Below, in pieces: positions 25,522 to 33,614 of a DNA stretch of 36,710 bases. Numbering within the stretch: the stretch's first letter is position 1; every line of letters starts with the position of its first letter. The stretch comes from WJMT01 sp041686095 (GTDB taxonomy: Bacteria; Acidobacteriota; Aminicenantia; Aminicenantales; Aminicenantaceae): contig JAWLEN010000008.1 in assembly GCA_041686095.1 (NCBI GenBank), positions 1 through 36,710 of the forward strand. The letters are read 5' to 3'. The notes beneath the pieces are model-generated. The model ran no database searches. It had not been told where the DNA came from and saw only the letters and a list, made by a program, of their open reading frames with translations. The translations under genes were made by a program, and so were the position numbers.

Positions 25522-25732
25522 GGATTTTTCTCTCCACCAAAAGATGGAGATCTTGATTGATGATCTGGTTGATAATGAAATTCCGCTCAAAGAAGCTTTG
25601 AAAGAATTTGAAAAAATTTATATAGAAACAGCGAAGAAAAAAAACCAAGGCAATAAGACAAAAACAGCTGAAGCCCTTGGGATCCACCGCAACACTCTTT
25701 ATAATTTATGTAAAACCCTCAAAATAAAGTAA
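25505..25732 (+). CDS. Small Fis-type helix-turn-helix protein
   Basis: 75 aa. The C-terminal half (about 40-75: GNKTKTAEALGIHRNTLYNLCKTLKI) is a clear Fis/HTH_8 DNA-binding helix-turn-helix, as found at the end of NtrC-type activators, here without receiver or AAA+ parts. The N-terminal half is helical and could dimerise, as in Fis. The start overlaps cvpA by 17 bases and has AGGAAAG upstream, so translation is probably coupled. Likely a DNA-binding regulator or nucleoid protein; targets unknown. Confidence 0.8.
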   Translation: MPKESKDFSLHQKMEILIDDLVDNEIPLKEALKEFEKIYIETAKKKNQGNKTKTAEALGIHRNTLYNLCKTLKIK

Positions 25733-25777
25733 TTCATAAAATATGTAGGCATTTTCATGCAAATTCTTGATGATAAT

Positions 25778-25804
25778 TTAGCAGTCTCTAAGAATGATTG
25801 CTAA
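25778..25804 (+). promoter_or_regulatory. CIRCE-like operator (upstream copy)
   Basis: Inverted repeat TTAGCAGTC-N9-GATTGCTAA. It has the 9-9-9 layout of CIRCE (TTAGCACTC-N9-GAGTGCTAA), the HrcA repressor site, with one mismatch between arms. It lies 71 bp upstream of a second, better copy. Confidence 0.65.
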
Positions 25805-25821
25805 AAAAATTTCATTTCCTA

Positions 25822-25850
25822 TTGACAATCTAAAAATTTTTAGATATATT
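25822..25850 (+). promoter_or_regulatory. Promoter of groES-groEL
   Basis: Perfect TTGACA (25822-25827), 17-bp spacer, TATATT (25845-25850). The -10 hexamer runs into the downstream CIRCE, so bound HrcA would block polymerase directly. Confidence 0.8.
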
Positions 25851-25875
25851 AGCACTCATCATATAAGACTGCTAA
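25849..25875 (+). promoter_or_regulatory. CIRCE operator of groES-groEL
   Basis: TTAGCACTC-N9-GACTGCTAA: the left arm is identical to the CIRCE consensus and the right arm differs at one base. It overlaps the -10 and probable transcript start, 24 bp before the groES ATG. It indicates HrcA-type heat-shock repression; hrcA is not in the window. Confidence 0.9.
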
Positions 25876-25898
25876 AAAACCAAAAAAAGGAGGTCTAA

Positions 25899-26183
25899 AT
25901 GAAGATTAGTCCTTTATATGACAGAGTTCTTTTAAAACGTCTGGAAGAAAAGAAAAAAAAGAAAGGCGGTATTATCATCCCCGATACAGCCAAAGAAAAA
26001 CCACTTGAAGCTGAAGTCGTGGAAGTTGGAAAAGGAAGACTCGAAGGAGACAAAGTTGTTCCTCTTGAAGTCAAAAAGGGGGATAGAGTTTTGGTTGGAA
26101 AATTCAGCGGAACTGAGGTGAATATTGATGATGTTGAGTATGTTATTGTTCGCGAAGAAGAAATTTTGGCTAAAATCAAATAG
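25899..26183 (+). CDS. groES: Co-chaperonin GroES
   Basis: 94 aa, the usual size. Opens with the GroES start (KISPLYDRVLLKRLEE), then the mobile loop region (KKKKGGIIIPDTAKEKP), the roof-loop area and the C-terminal VEYVIVREEEILA. It forms the heptameric lid on GroEL for ATP-driven protein folding. AAGGAGG before the ATG. First gene of a two-gene operon under CIRCE control, 23 bp before groEL. Confidence 0.98.
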   Translation: MKISPLYDRVLLKRLEEKKKKKGGIIIPDTAKEKPLEAEVVEVGKGRLEGDKVVPLEVKKGDRVLVGKFSGTEVNIDDVEYVIVREEEILAKIK

Positions 26184-26206
26184 TTTATGAAAAGGAGTGA
26201 ACAAAA

Positions 26207-27829
26207 ATGGCAAAAAAAATAACATTAGGTCCAGAAGCTAGGCAAGCTCTCCTAAAGGGAGTGGATGCCTTGAGCAATGTTGTCAAACAGACCCTAGGAC
26301 CAAGGGGAAGAAACATTGTATTGGAAAGAAAATTTGGATCACCCACCAGTACAAAAGATGGGGTGACGGTCGCTAAAGAGATAGAGCTTGAAGAACCTGC
26401 TGAAAATATGGGTGCCCAGTTGGTGAAAGAGGTTGCCTCAAAAACTTCTGATGTGGCTGGAGACGGGACCACAACCGCAACCATATTAGCTCAGTCCATC
26501 TATTCAGAAGGATTAAAGTATGTCACCGCAGGTGCAAATCCTAGTCTTATAAAAAAGGGAATAGATAAAGCTGTTGAAGTGGTGGTCGAAGAGATGAAGA
26601 AGGTGAGCCGTAATGTGAGCGGTGAGATGATAGCTCAAGTGGGAGCCATCTCCGCAAATAATGATGAGTCTATAGGAAAGATCATTGCTGAAGCCATGGA
26701 TAAAGTTGGAAAAGACGGAGTGATCACAGTGGAAGAAGCTAAAGGATTAGAGACCACTATGGAGATTGTTGAAGGAATGCAGTTTGATCGGGGATACCTT
26801 TCTCCCTATTTTGTCACTGATCCTGATAGGATGGAATGTGTACTTGAAAATCCGGTGATTCTTCTTCATGAGAAAAAGATCAGCAATCTGAGGGAACTGC
26901 TTCCGCTTTTAGAAAATGTGGCTAAAATGAACAGACCTCTGCTGGTTATCGCTGAAGAGGTAGAAGGAGAGGCGCTTGCCACTCTGGTTGTCAATAAACT
27001 GAAAGGTACTTTCCAGTGCGCTGCAGTTAAAGCTCCTGGTTTTGGCGACAGGCGCAAAGCCATGCTTGAAGACATAGCCATTCTTACAGGAGGCCAGGTC
27101 ATCACTGAAGACATTGGCGTTAAGCTCGAAAATGTATCTGTGGATTGGTTAGGTGAAGCAAACAAAATAGTTATTGACAAAGATAACACCACTATTGTGG
27201 AAGGAAAGGGAAAATCTGAGGATGTCAAAGCTCGCGTCAAACAGATCAGAGCTCAGATCGAAGAAACAACTTCTGATTATGATAAAGAAAAGCTTCAGGA
27301 GAGATTAGCAAAGATGGTCGGCGGAGTCGCCTTGATCAAAGTCGGAGCTGCCACAGAAACAGAACTGAAGGAGAAAAAAGCTCGGGTTGAAGATGCCATG
27401 CACGCCACTAAGGCTGCTGTTGAGGAAGGAATTGTCCCCGGAGGAGGCGTGGCCCTTCTCAGAGCACAGAAATCTCTTGATTCCCTTAAGTTTAAAAATG
27501 ATTCTCAGATCGGTGTGGATATAGTGAGACGCTCCATTGAAGAGCCTCTCCGGCAGATAGCACAGAATGCTGGTTATGAAGGTTCGATTGTGGTGGAAAA
27601 AGTCAGAGAAAAAGAAACAGATATGGGATTTAATGCCTTGACCGAAAAATATGAAAACTTGGTTAAAAGCGGAGTTCTTGATCCCACTAAGGTTGTAAGG
27701 AGTGCTCTGCAAAATGCATCCAGTATTGCGGGCGTTCTTCTCACCACTGAGGGTCTTGTGTCTGAGATTCCTGAAGAAAACGAAGGCTCAGGTCAGCCGC
27801 CTATGCCTCCAGGTGGAGGAATGTACTGA
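26207..27829 (+). CDS. groEL: Chaperonin GroEL
   Basis: 540 aa, full length. Landmarks: VKQTLGPRGRNIVLE, the ATP-binding DGTTTATIL, AVKAPGFGDRRKAMLEDIAILTGG in the apical domain, EEGIVPGGGVALLRA in the C-terminal equatorial domain, and a short glycine/proline tail ending GGGMY. It forms the double-ring folding chamber with GroES. AAAGGAG precedes the ATG. A single chaperonin operon is seen here, ended by a strong terminator. Confidence 0.99.
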   Translation: MAKKITLGPEARQALLKGVDALSNVVKQTLGPRGRNIVLERKFGSPTSTKDGVTVAKEIELEEPAENMGAQLVKEVASKTSDVAGDGTTTATILAQSIYSEGLKYVTAGANPSLIKKGIDKAVEVVVEEMKKVSRNVSGEMIAQVGAISANNDESIGKIIAEAMDKVGKDGVITVEEAKGLETTMEIVEGMQFDRGYLSPYFVTDPDRMECVLENPVILLHEKKISNLRELLPLLENVAKMNRPLLVIAEEVEGEALATLVVNKLKGTFQCAAVKAPGFGDRRKAMLEDIAILTGGQVITEDIGVKLENVSVDWLGEANKIVIDKDNTTIVEGKGKSEDVKARVKQIRAQIEETTSDYDKEKLQERLAKMVGGVALIKVGAATETELKEKKARVEDAMHATKAAVEEGIVPGGGVALLRAQKSLDSLKFKNDSQIGVDIVRRSIEEPLRQIAQNAGYEGSIVVEKVREKETDMGFNALTEKYENLVKSGVLDPTKVVRSALQNASSIAGVLLTTEGLVSEIPEENEGSGQPPMPPGGGMY

Positions 27830-27854
27830 TCAAATGTAGTTGAGACGTTATCAT

Positions 27855-27890
27855 AAGCCCCTTTCTGATTCAGGAAGGGGCTTTTTTTTA
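27855..27890 (+). terminator. Intrinsic terminator of groES-groEL
   Basis: A nine-base stem (aagcccctt / aaggggctt) with a short loop, followed by eight T residues; 26 bp after the groEL stop. Classic rho-independent structure. Confidence 0.92.
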
Positions 27891-28004
27891 CTCCTGATTT
27901 ATGACTGGAAGCATTTCTAAAACCATAATGAGGGGAAGAGAAAAAAATAATCTATATCACAGAATTAGAGATGCTTAGCTTGTGAATGGCTATTGGCACC
28001 TTGA

Positions 28005-30371
28005 GTGCTATTGTGGTATAAAAAGCTTGTGTTGAAACTGTTTGATAGATACATCTTAAAAGAGATTGCCCCGCCTTTTTTTATTGGGATAACTGTATAC
28101 ACATTTGTGCTGTTAATGAATCAGATTTTGCTCCTTTCTGAAATGTTCATAGCCAGGGGGGTTCCTGCGAGCACGGTTCTTTCCCTGCTTTTTTATCTTA
28201 TCCCATCTCTACTTGCTTTCACCATTCCTATGGCTATTCTGATGGGTGTTCTTGCTGGATTAAGCCGCCTTTCTTCAGATGCGGAAATAACAGCTTTTCG
28301 AACTTTAGGGGTTGGCCAGAGGCAGATCCTTAGACCGGTTCTGATATTTTCAATCTGTGGCTGGCTTATCACTTCTTTTTTCACTCTTTATTTAGCACCC
28401 CAGTCTAATTACAAGTGGATAAAAACACTTTCCCAATCCGTTAATTTAGAGGCTCAGTTCAATGTAAATCCAAGAGAATTTTATGATAGGATCCCTCGCA
28501 CCGCTCTATTTGTTCAAGATATAGGGGAAGGAAATTTATGGAAAAATATATTTGTCCATTTTTCCTATCCTTCTCAAGAGCCAAGGATTATTTTCGCAGA
28601 GAAGGGAAGAGTGAATTTATTTCCAGATAAAAAAAGAGCTACTTTAGAGCTGCAAAAAGGGATCATTCATTCCTCCAATGTCTCGAATCCAGAAAATTAC
28701 AGCATGACAGTTTTTAAAAGACTGGAGGAAGAACTGGATGTTCGAAGCCTTTTTGTAGGAATTTCTACTGAAAAAAAAGCCAGAGAAAAGGATATAAATG
28801 AGCTGCTGAGTGATATAAAGGACACCAAGAGAGAATTGGGAAAGTTAGGAAGCTCTGATAAAAACTCCATTGATTTCAAACAAAATAAAAGGAAGCTCAT
28901 TAAATATCTTGTAGAAACCCATAAGAAATTCGCGCTTCCTTTTGCCTGTATTATTTTTGCCTTTCTGGGAATCTCTTTAGGAGTATCAACCAAAAAAGGA
29001 GGAAGAACCAGCGGCTTTACCTTAAGTATTGTCATCATTGTGATTTACTATATTTTAATTACAGCCGGAGAGAATATTGCCGTCAATGAAGGCATAAAAC
29101 CCTGGTTAGGTATGTGGGGGCCTAATATTTTACTGGCAGGATTGAGTGTTTATGCTTTCACATATTCTCGGAGAGAAAGCCAATTTATGAGGTCTCTGTT
29201 TAATGCCTTTTCAAAAAAGAGCAAACCAAAAGTTAAGAAAAAAACAAGCAAGGGCAGCTTAACTCTGCCAAGAATATATATCCGTTTTCCTAACATCATT
29301 GACCGTTATATTATTAAGAAATACATCTCTCTATTTTTGTTGGTTTTTTTAAGCCTCCTTTGTGTTTTTATTATTATTACTTTTTTTGAAAGCATAGATA
29401 ATGTTTATGAGCATGAAAAATCTTTAACTCTTTTTTATGAGTATATATGGTTTAAAATACCGGAATTTATCCATTATGTGCTTCCTGTGGCTGCACTTTC
29501 TTCAGCCCTCTTATGCCTTGGCATTCTGACTAAATTTAATGAAGTAACAGCCATGAAAAGTTCTGGGATGAGTGTTTTTCGAATCATAGTCCCTGTATTG
29601 GTCTTATCCATTATAATAAGCTTCTTTTCATTTTATATTCAGGAAAATATCCTTCCTTTTTCAAGCAAGAAAGCAGAAGAAACTTGGAATCAGATCAATG
29701 ATGTTCCTCCACGAAGTTACAATCGACTAGACCGGCGATGGGTTATGGGGAAAAATGGGGACAGGATGTATTATTACAATTATTTTGATCAAGATCGAGC
29801 TGTTTTTAGAGGCATGACAATACTGGATCTGGATACAAAATCGTGGGTGTTGGAGAGAAGGATATACGCTGAAAGTGCAGAGTTAATCAATAATAAACTC
29901 ATTTTGAGCCATTTATGGGAGAGGAGATTCGAACAAAACAAACCTGTTTCCTTCAGCAAGCAGGAGAAACGAGAACTCAAGGTGATGGAACCAAAAAGCT
30001 ATTTTATTAAAGGTATGAAAGAAGCAAATCAAATGCATTACGGGGAGCTAAAGGATTATATAGATAAACTAAAAGTAAGCCATTTTGAGACCACGCGACA
30101 TGAAGTGGATTTGCATTATAAAATTTCCTTCCCTCTAGCTACTTTTGTGATTGTTTTGCTCGGAATCCCTTTTGCTTTCACCATGGGAAAGAGAGGAACA
30201 TTAGTAGGGATAGGCATGAGCTTTGTTATTGTCATTATTTACTGGGGAGCGATAGGAATTTTTAAAAGTCTTGGTTATGCTGGTTATATCAGTCCTTTTT
30301 TGGGGGCCTGGGGGCCAAATCTGATTTTTGGCCTCATTGGACTCTATATGATTTTTAATTTAAGAACTTAG
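28005..30371 (+). CDS. LptF-LptG fusion: LPS export ABC transporter permease
   Basis: 788 aa, about twice the size of one permease. Residues about 10-400 form a first YjgP/YjgQ (LptF-type) unit: FDRYILKEIAPPF, AILMGVLAGLSRLSSDAEITAFRTLGVG, a periplasmic beta-jellyroll, then three more membrane helices. After a basic linker (about 405-425, KKSKPKVKKKTSK) a second unit begins (IIDRYIIKKYISLFLLVFL, KFNEVTAMKSSGMSVFRI), ending at LIGLYMIFNLRT. With LptB (not here) it would extract LPS from the inner membrane and feed the LptC-LptA bridge. The start is uncertain: GTG 28005, TTG 28011 and GTG 28029 are all possible and none has a strong ribosome-binding site. Confidence 0.9.
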   Translation: MLLWYKKLVLKLFDRYILKEIAPPFFIGITVYTFVLLMNQILLLSEMFIARGVPASTVLSLLFYLIPSLLAFTIPMAILMGVLAGLSRLSSDAEITAFRTLGVGQRQILRPVLIFSICGWLITSFFTLYLAPQSNYKWIKTLSQSVNLEAQFNVNPREFYDRIPRTALFVQDIGEGNLWKNIFVHFSYPSQEPRIIFAEKGRVNLFPDKKRATLELQKGIIHSSNVSNPENYSMTVFKRLEEELDVRSLFVGISTEKKAREKDINELLSDIKDTKRELGKLGSSDKNSIDFKQNKRKLIKYLVETHKKFALPFACIIFAFLGISLGVSTKKGGRTSGFTLSIVIIVIYYILITAGENIAVNEGIKPWLGMWGPNILLAGLSVYAFTYSRRESQFMRSLFNAFSKKSKPKVKKKTSKGSLTLPRIYIRFPNIIDRYIIKKYISLFLLVFLSLLCVFIIITFFESIDNVYEHEKSLTLFYEYIWFKIPEFIHYVLPVAALSSALLCLGILTKFNEVTAMKSSGMSVFRIIVPVLVLSIIISFFSFYIQENILPFSSKKAEETWNQINDVPPRSYNRLDRRWVMGKNGDRMYYYNYFDQDRAVFRGMTILDLDTKSWVLERRIYAESAELINNKLILSHLWERRFEQNKPVSFSKQEKRELKVMEPKSYFIKGMKEANQMHYGELKDYIDKLKVSHFETTRHEVDLHYKISFPLATFVIVLLGIPFAFTMGKRGTLVGIGMSFVIVIIYWGAIGIFKSLGYAGYISPFLGAWGPNLIFGLIGLYMIFNLRT

Positions 30372-30402
30372 TCAAAATTCAGAGTATTCGAATCTCGATT
30401 TA

Positions 30403-30888
30403 TTACATTTTATACTTTCCGAAATCTTCTGGTTTTAAGTTTTCAAGCCATTTTTTGAGTTTTTCAGAGTCTTCCAGCTTGTCATCAAATTTCAAACTTT
30501 GTGCTTTTTCTATAACTTGATCTTTTACATAGATAGGCGTGCCTGTCCGGAGAGAAAGGGCAATGGCATCTGAAGGACGGGAATCTATTTTTATTGATTG
30601 TTTATTGTGTTTGCAAAAGATGGTGGCGTAAAAAGTATTATCTTTTATGTCGTTTATAACCACCTTTTCAAGTTTTGTGTCCAGGTTTTCTAAGATGTTC
30701 TTTATAAGGTCGTGTGTCATGGGTCGGGGCGTTTCTATGTTTTCAATTTTTAAAGAGATTGCATTTGCCTCAAATACACCTATCCATATGGGGAGCATTC
30801 TTTCCATTTTTGGATCTTCAAGAACCACAATGGGCATTTTTGATATAGGGTCTATAACCAATCCCTTTATTCTCATTTTTATTTCCAT
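30403..30888 (-). CDS. Bifunctional nuclease family protein (DUF151/BFN)
   Basis: 161 aa. Matches the DUF151 pattern throughout: VVLEDPKMERMLPIWIGVFEANAIS, RPMTHDLIKNIL, and the conserved SRPSDAIALSLRTGTPIYV. Members were named for DNase/RNase activity in plants and bacteria; their physiological role in bacteria is uncertain. GGAGG precedes the ATG. It ends 31 bp from the lptFG stop, convergently. Upstream by 83 bp is an exported hypothetical gene. Confidence 0.9.
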   Translation of the reverse strand: MEIKMRIKGLVIDPISKMPIVVLEDPKMERMLPIWIGVFEANAISLKIENIETPRPMTHDLIKNILENLDTKLEKVVINDIKDNTFYATIFCKHNKQSIKIDSRPSDAIALSLRTGTPIYVKDQVIEKAQSLKFDDKLEDSEKLKKWLENLKPEDFGKYKM

Positions 30889-30971
30889 TGCTCCCTCCAG
30901 AACTAATCCTAAATATAAGGCTGGAAACCACTAATGTCAAGGAAAGCTGATGATAAAGAACAGATGGTTAT

Positions 30972-32042
30972 CTATTTGATGTTTATTTCAACATCTTTGG
31001 TGTGTGTTTTTCCAGAAATATTATCTTTGATATCCAATCTGAGGATATATTGACCTGGATCTAAATCCCTGGTCTCTTTTTTCTCTTCTATGATTTCATC
31101 ACCTTTTTTCTTCCGAACTAGGACTGTTCTTTCAAATTTCAAAGGTTGAATGATAATAGGTGAGTTATAGTTTCCTTCAGCAAAACGGATTAATGGTTCT
31201 TCCTGTCCTTCTTTTAAGACTTGATAATTAACCGTGAAATCGTATCTCTGAGTTTGGGGATCTGTTGAGCCTCCCATCACATAGAAGAAAACTTCACTGG
31301 TGTCTCCGGAACTAAAGGTGTTGTTGAGCACAGGTTTGATTTTGAGAATGGAATAAGTGAAATAGCCTTTATGAATGTAAGTTTTCTTCTCAGGAGCTTC
31401 CAGTTTTTGAGTGTCATCAACGAAAAAGACAGGTGGGACTTCAAGTCTGTTTCTAATACTGGCTGGGTCTTTGATTTCGAATTCAAAATACTGGGTTCCA
31501 ATTTTTTGGTAATTGTCTTGGGTGATGGCCATGGCAAGCAGATATTCGCCCGGGGGAAGAATGTATCCTGTGGAATACATTTCTACTTTTTCTGGATCAT
31601 ATAAATCTTTATTAACCTGAAAACCAGCTGGAATAAAAGTTTCTTTTTCAAAGTCGCCGTCTAATTGATTGAAGATGAGAAAGACATCGAATCTGGTTTG
31701 AAGAACATCTGGAGTTTTTTCAACAAAAGCCTGCTGTTCTTGTTGTTCTTCTTCTTGGGGTGCGCCCACAGGAGTGTAGGCCAGGTCGGCATTCTTAGCA
31801 TTGAACAACAGGATAAAATAGAGATTTTGACTTGCGGGAAGGTAATAATAATCAGAAATAGAAAATGGAATGTCCATAGATGGTTCTCTGGATTCCATCC
31901 CTTGAAGTAAAATCGATTTTACTTCATCAGGTATTATTTCTGCTTGTTCCTCTTCTTGTTGACCCCTTATTTCGGGAGAAAATGCTGTTCCCAGCATAAG
32001 GAACATGATTAGAATCGGGATTATTAAACTTTTTGTTCTCAT
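30972..32042 (-). CDS. Exported beta-rich protein of unknown function
   Basis: 356 aa with a signal peptide (about 1-27, cleavage near IRGQ). After an acidic, Glu/Gln-rich start come two similar-looking beta-domains, each closing with an Ig-like end strand: LPPGEYLLAMAITQD around residue 162 and LDPGQYILRLDIKD around 331. This is the style of extracellular Ig-like domains in GWxTD-type and related proteins, but the GWxTD motif itself is absent. An EEEQQEQQ stretch (about 96-104) separates strands in the first domain. AAGGAGG before the ATG. No enzyme motif is visible; probably a periplasmic or surface protein. Confidence 0.75.
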   Translation of the reverse strand: MRTKSLIIPILIMFLMLGTAFSPEIRGQQEEEQAEIIPDEVKSILLQGMESREPSMDIPFSISDYYYLPASQNLYFILLFNAKNADLAYTPVGAPQEEEQQEQQAFVEKTPDVLQTRFDVFLIFNQLDGDFEKETFIPAGFQVNKDLYDPEKVEMYSTGYILPPGEYLLAMAITQDNYQKIGTQYFEFEIKDPASIRNRLEVPPVFFVDDTQKLEAPEKKTYIHKGYFTYSILKIKPVLNNTFSSGDTSEVFFYVMGGSTDPQTQRYDFTVNYQVLKEGQEEPLIRFAEGNYNSPIIIQPLKFERTVLVRKKKGDEIIEEKKETRDLDPGQYILRLDIKDNISGKTHTKDVEINIK

Positions 32043-32186
32043 TATTCCTCCTTATGAGAAATCGTTTTTTTCCTCTCGAAAAATTTAAACACAAATTATA
32101 TCATTTATGGATATAAAAGCAATAATATACCAGAATTGAAACTGATTTTCCAGAAATTCTGCTTTTATGACCCTCAAGTTCCCGGG

Positions 32187-33206
32187 CTATTTATTTATTT
32201 GATATTTGATCACAGCTTTCTGATGCTCCTTAAAAGTGGAGCTGAATTTGTGTGTTCCGTCATTTTTTGACACAAAATAAAGATAGTCAGTTTTTGAAGG
32301 AAATAAAGCGGCTTTAAGTGATTCTTTGCCGGGATTGGATATAGGGCTGGGAGGCAGCCCTTTGTATAAATAGGTGTTGTAGGGTGAGTCGAGTTTTAAG
32401 TCTTTATTTCTTAACCGTCCTTGATACTCACCTTTTTTCTTTAAAGCATAGATTATGGTTGGATCACAGTCTAGTTTCATGCCCAGTTTCAGGCGGTTAT
32501 GGAATACTGAAGAGACTAAAGATTTTTCTTCCGGGACAGATGTTTCTTCTTCAATCAAAGAAGCCAAAGTAACCACTTCTCTTATATTCATTCCCATTTC
32601 TCGGGTTCTTTCTCTCCATTGAGGATTGAAAGTTTTTTTGAATTGACTGACCATGTTTTCAATGAGTTCTTCTTCAGAAGTGTTTTTTGGAATATGATAT
32701 GTTTCCGGAAACAAATATCCTTCCAGGTTTTGGGCTTCAGAATCCATAGAAGATATCAATTGTGTGTTTTGAGCATTATAAAGCACTTTTTTGTTGTCCA
32801 CTGAGTATTTCTGTGACAAAAGCTCAGCTGTTTCCCATATGTTTAATCCTTCTGGTATGGTGATGGGGTGAAGTTTTATTTCTCCCTTGATTATTTTTTT
32901 AAGGACTTCTTTGACAGAGATGGGGGGATTGAATTCATATTCCCCCGCAATAAGGTTTTCTTTTGTAAAAAATACTTTGTAGGCAAACAAAAAAGGCCAT
33001 TTATTTTTTATGATATTTTCTTTTTTTAGTTGCTGAGCGATCCAAGAGGCACTGCTGCCTTTTTTAATTTCGAAAACAGTGTTTGGAGAGATGATATTTC
33101 TTGGATGATGGTATTCCCATAAAAACCAGCTGGAGAAAAAAAGAGAGGCAACAACAAGTAACACCAGCGCTGCTTTCAGTATTTTTTTCAAATTGAATGA
33201 TTTCAT
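32187..33206 (-). CDS. mltG: Endolytic murein transglycosylase MltG
   Basis: 339 aa. One N-terminal membrane helix (about 9-30), a LysM-like region (SASWIAQQLKKENII...GEYEF), then the YceG catalytic domain with LEGYLFPETYHIP, the active-site Glu in LASLIEEETSVPEEKSLVSSVFHNRL, LDCDPTIIYAL, and SPYNTYLYKGLPPSPISNPG. It cuts new glycan strands at the inner membrane and so sets strand length. Its ATG overlaps the ruvX stop by four bases (ATGA). Order ddl-ruvX-mltG indicates one transcript. Confidence 0.95.
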   Translation of the reverse strand: MKSFNLKKILKAALVLLVVASLFFSSWFLWEYHHPRNIISPNTVFEIKKGSSASWIAQQLKKENIIKNKWPFLFAYKVFFTKENLIAGEYEFNPPISVKEVLKKIIKGEIKLHPITIPEGLNIWETAELLSQKYSVDNKKVLYNAQNTQLISSMDSEAQNLEGYLFPETYHIPKNTSEEELIENMVSQFKKTFNPQWRERTREMGMNIREVVTLASLIEEETSVPEEKSLVSSVFHNRLKLGMKLDCDPTIIYALKKKGEYQGRLRNKDLKLDSPYNTYLYKGLPPSPISNPGKESLKAALFPSKTDYLYFVSKNDGTHKFSSTFKEHQKAVIKYQINK

Positions 33207-33610
33207 AGGCTGTCCAAGTAGCTTGACAGGATGATAACCGCTGAGATCTGATCCACAAGCTCTTTTTTCTTTTTATGGCTCAATCCTCCTTCCCTCATGA
33301 TTTGGGAAGCCTGTTTGGTGGTCAAACGCTCATCCCAGTAAACAATGGGAATCTTTAGTGTTTTTTTCAGCCATCCAGCGAATTTTTTTGTTTTTCTCAC
33401 CCGGCTTCCTTCTGAACCGTCCATTCTCAACGGAAGGCCTATAACTATTTTTGTGATATTGAATTTTGAGGCAAGATTTCTAAAAAATCGAGTATCTTCA
33501 TCTTTGTTTCTTAGTTTATAGCTTTTGATAGGTTGAGCGGTGGCCATCATCTGGTCGCTGACAGCAAGACCTATATTTTTATCTCCATAATCTATGCCGA
33601 GAATTCTCAT
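33203..33610 (-). CDS. ruvX: Putative Holliday junction resolvase RuvX/YqgF
   Basis: 135 aa, normal for the family. RNase H-like fold with the first acidic residue in ILGIDYGDKNIGLAVSD, then IVIGLPLRMDGSEG, and the second acidic pair in YWDERLTTKQA. YqgF proteins are implicated in resolving junctions or in processing 16S rRNA precursors. Four bases separate it from the ddl stop, and it overlaps mltG by four, so translation is coupled. Confidence 0.93.
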   Translation of the reverse strand: MRILGIDYGDKNIGLAVSDQMMATAQPIKSYKLRNKDEDTRFFRNLASKFNITKIVIGLPLRMDGSEGSRVRKTKKFAGWLKKTLKIPIVYWDERLTTKQASQIMREGGLSHKKKKELVDQISAVIILSSYLDSL

Positions 33611-33614
33611 TGAG

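Noticed and set aside
27305..27712. 135-codon minus-strand frame inside groEL
   Set aside because: Wholly antisense to a certain groEL, with no recognisable protein features. The same holds for the antisense frames inside pstC and groES.
32115..32166. Hairpin-like sequence (aaaagc/gctttt and cagaat/attctg) after mltG
   Set aside because: The two pairings overlap at one base, the stem is AT-rich and interrupted, and there is no T-run in the right place, so it is not a convincing terminator.
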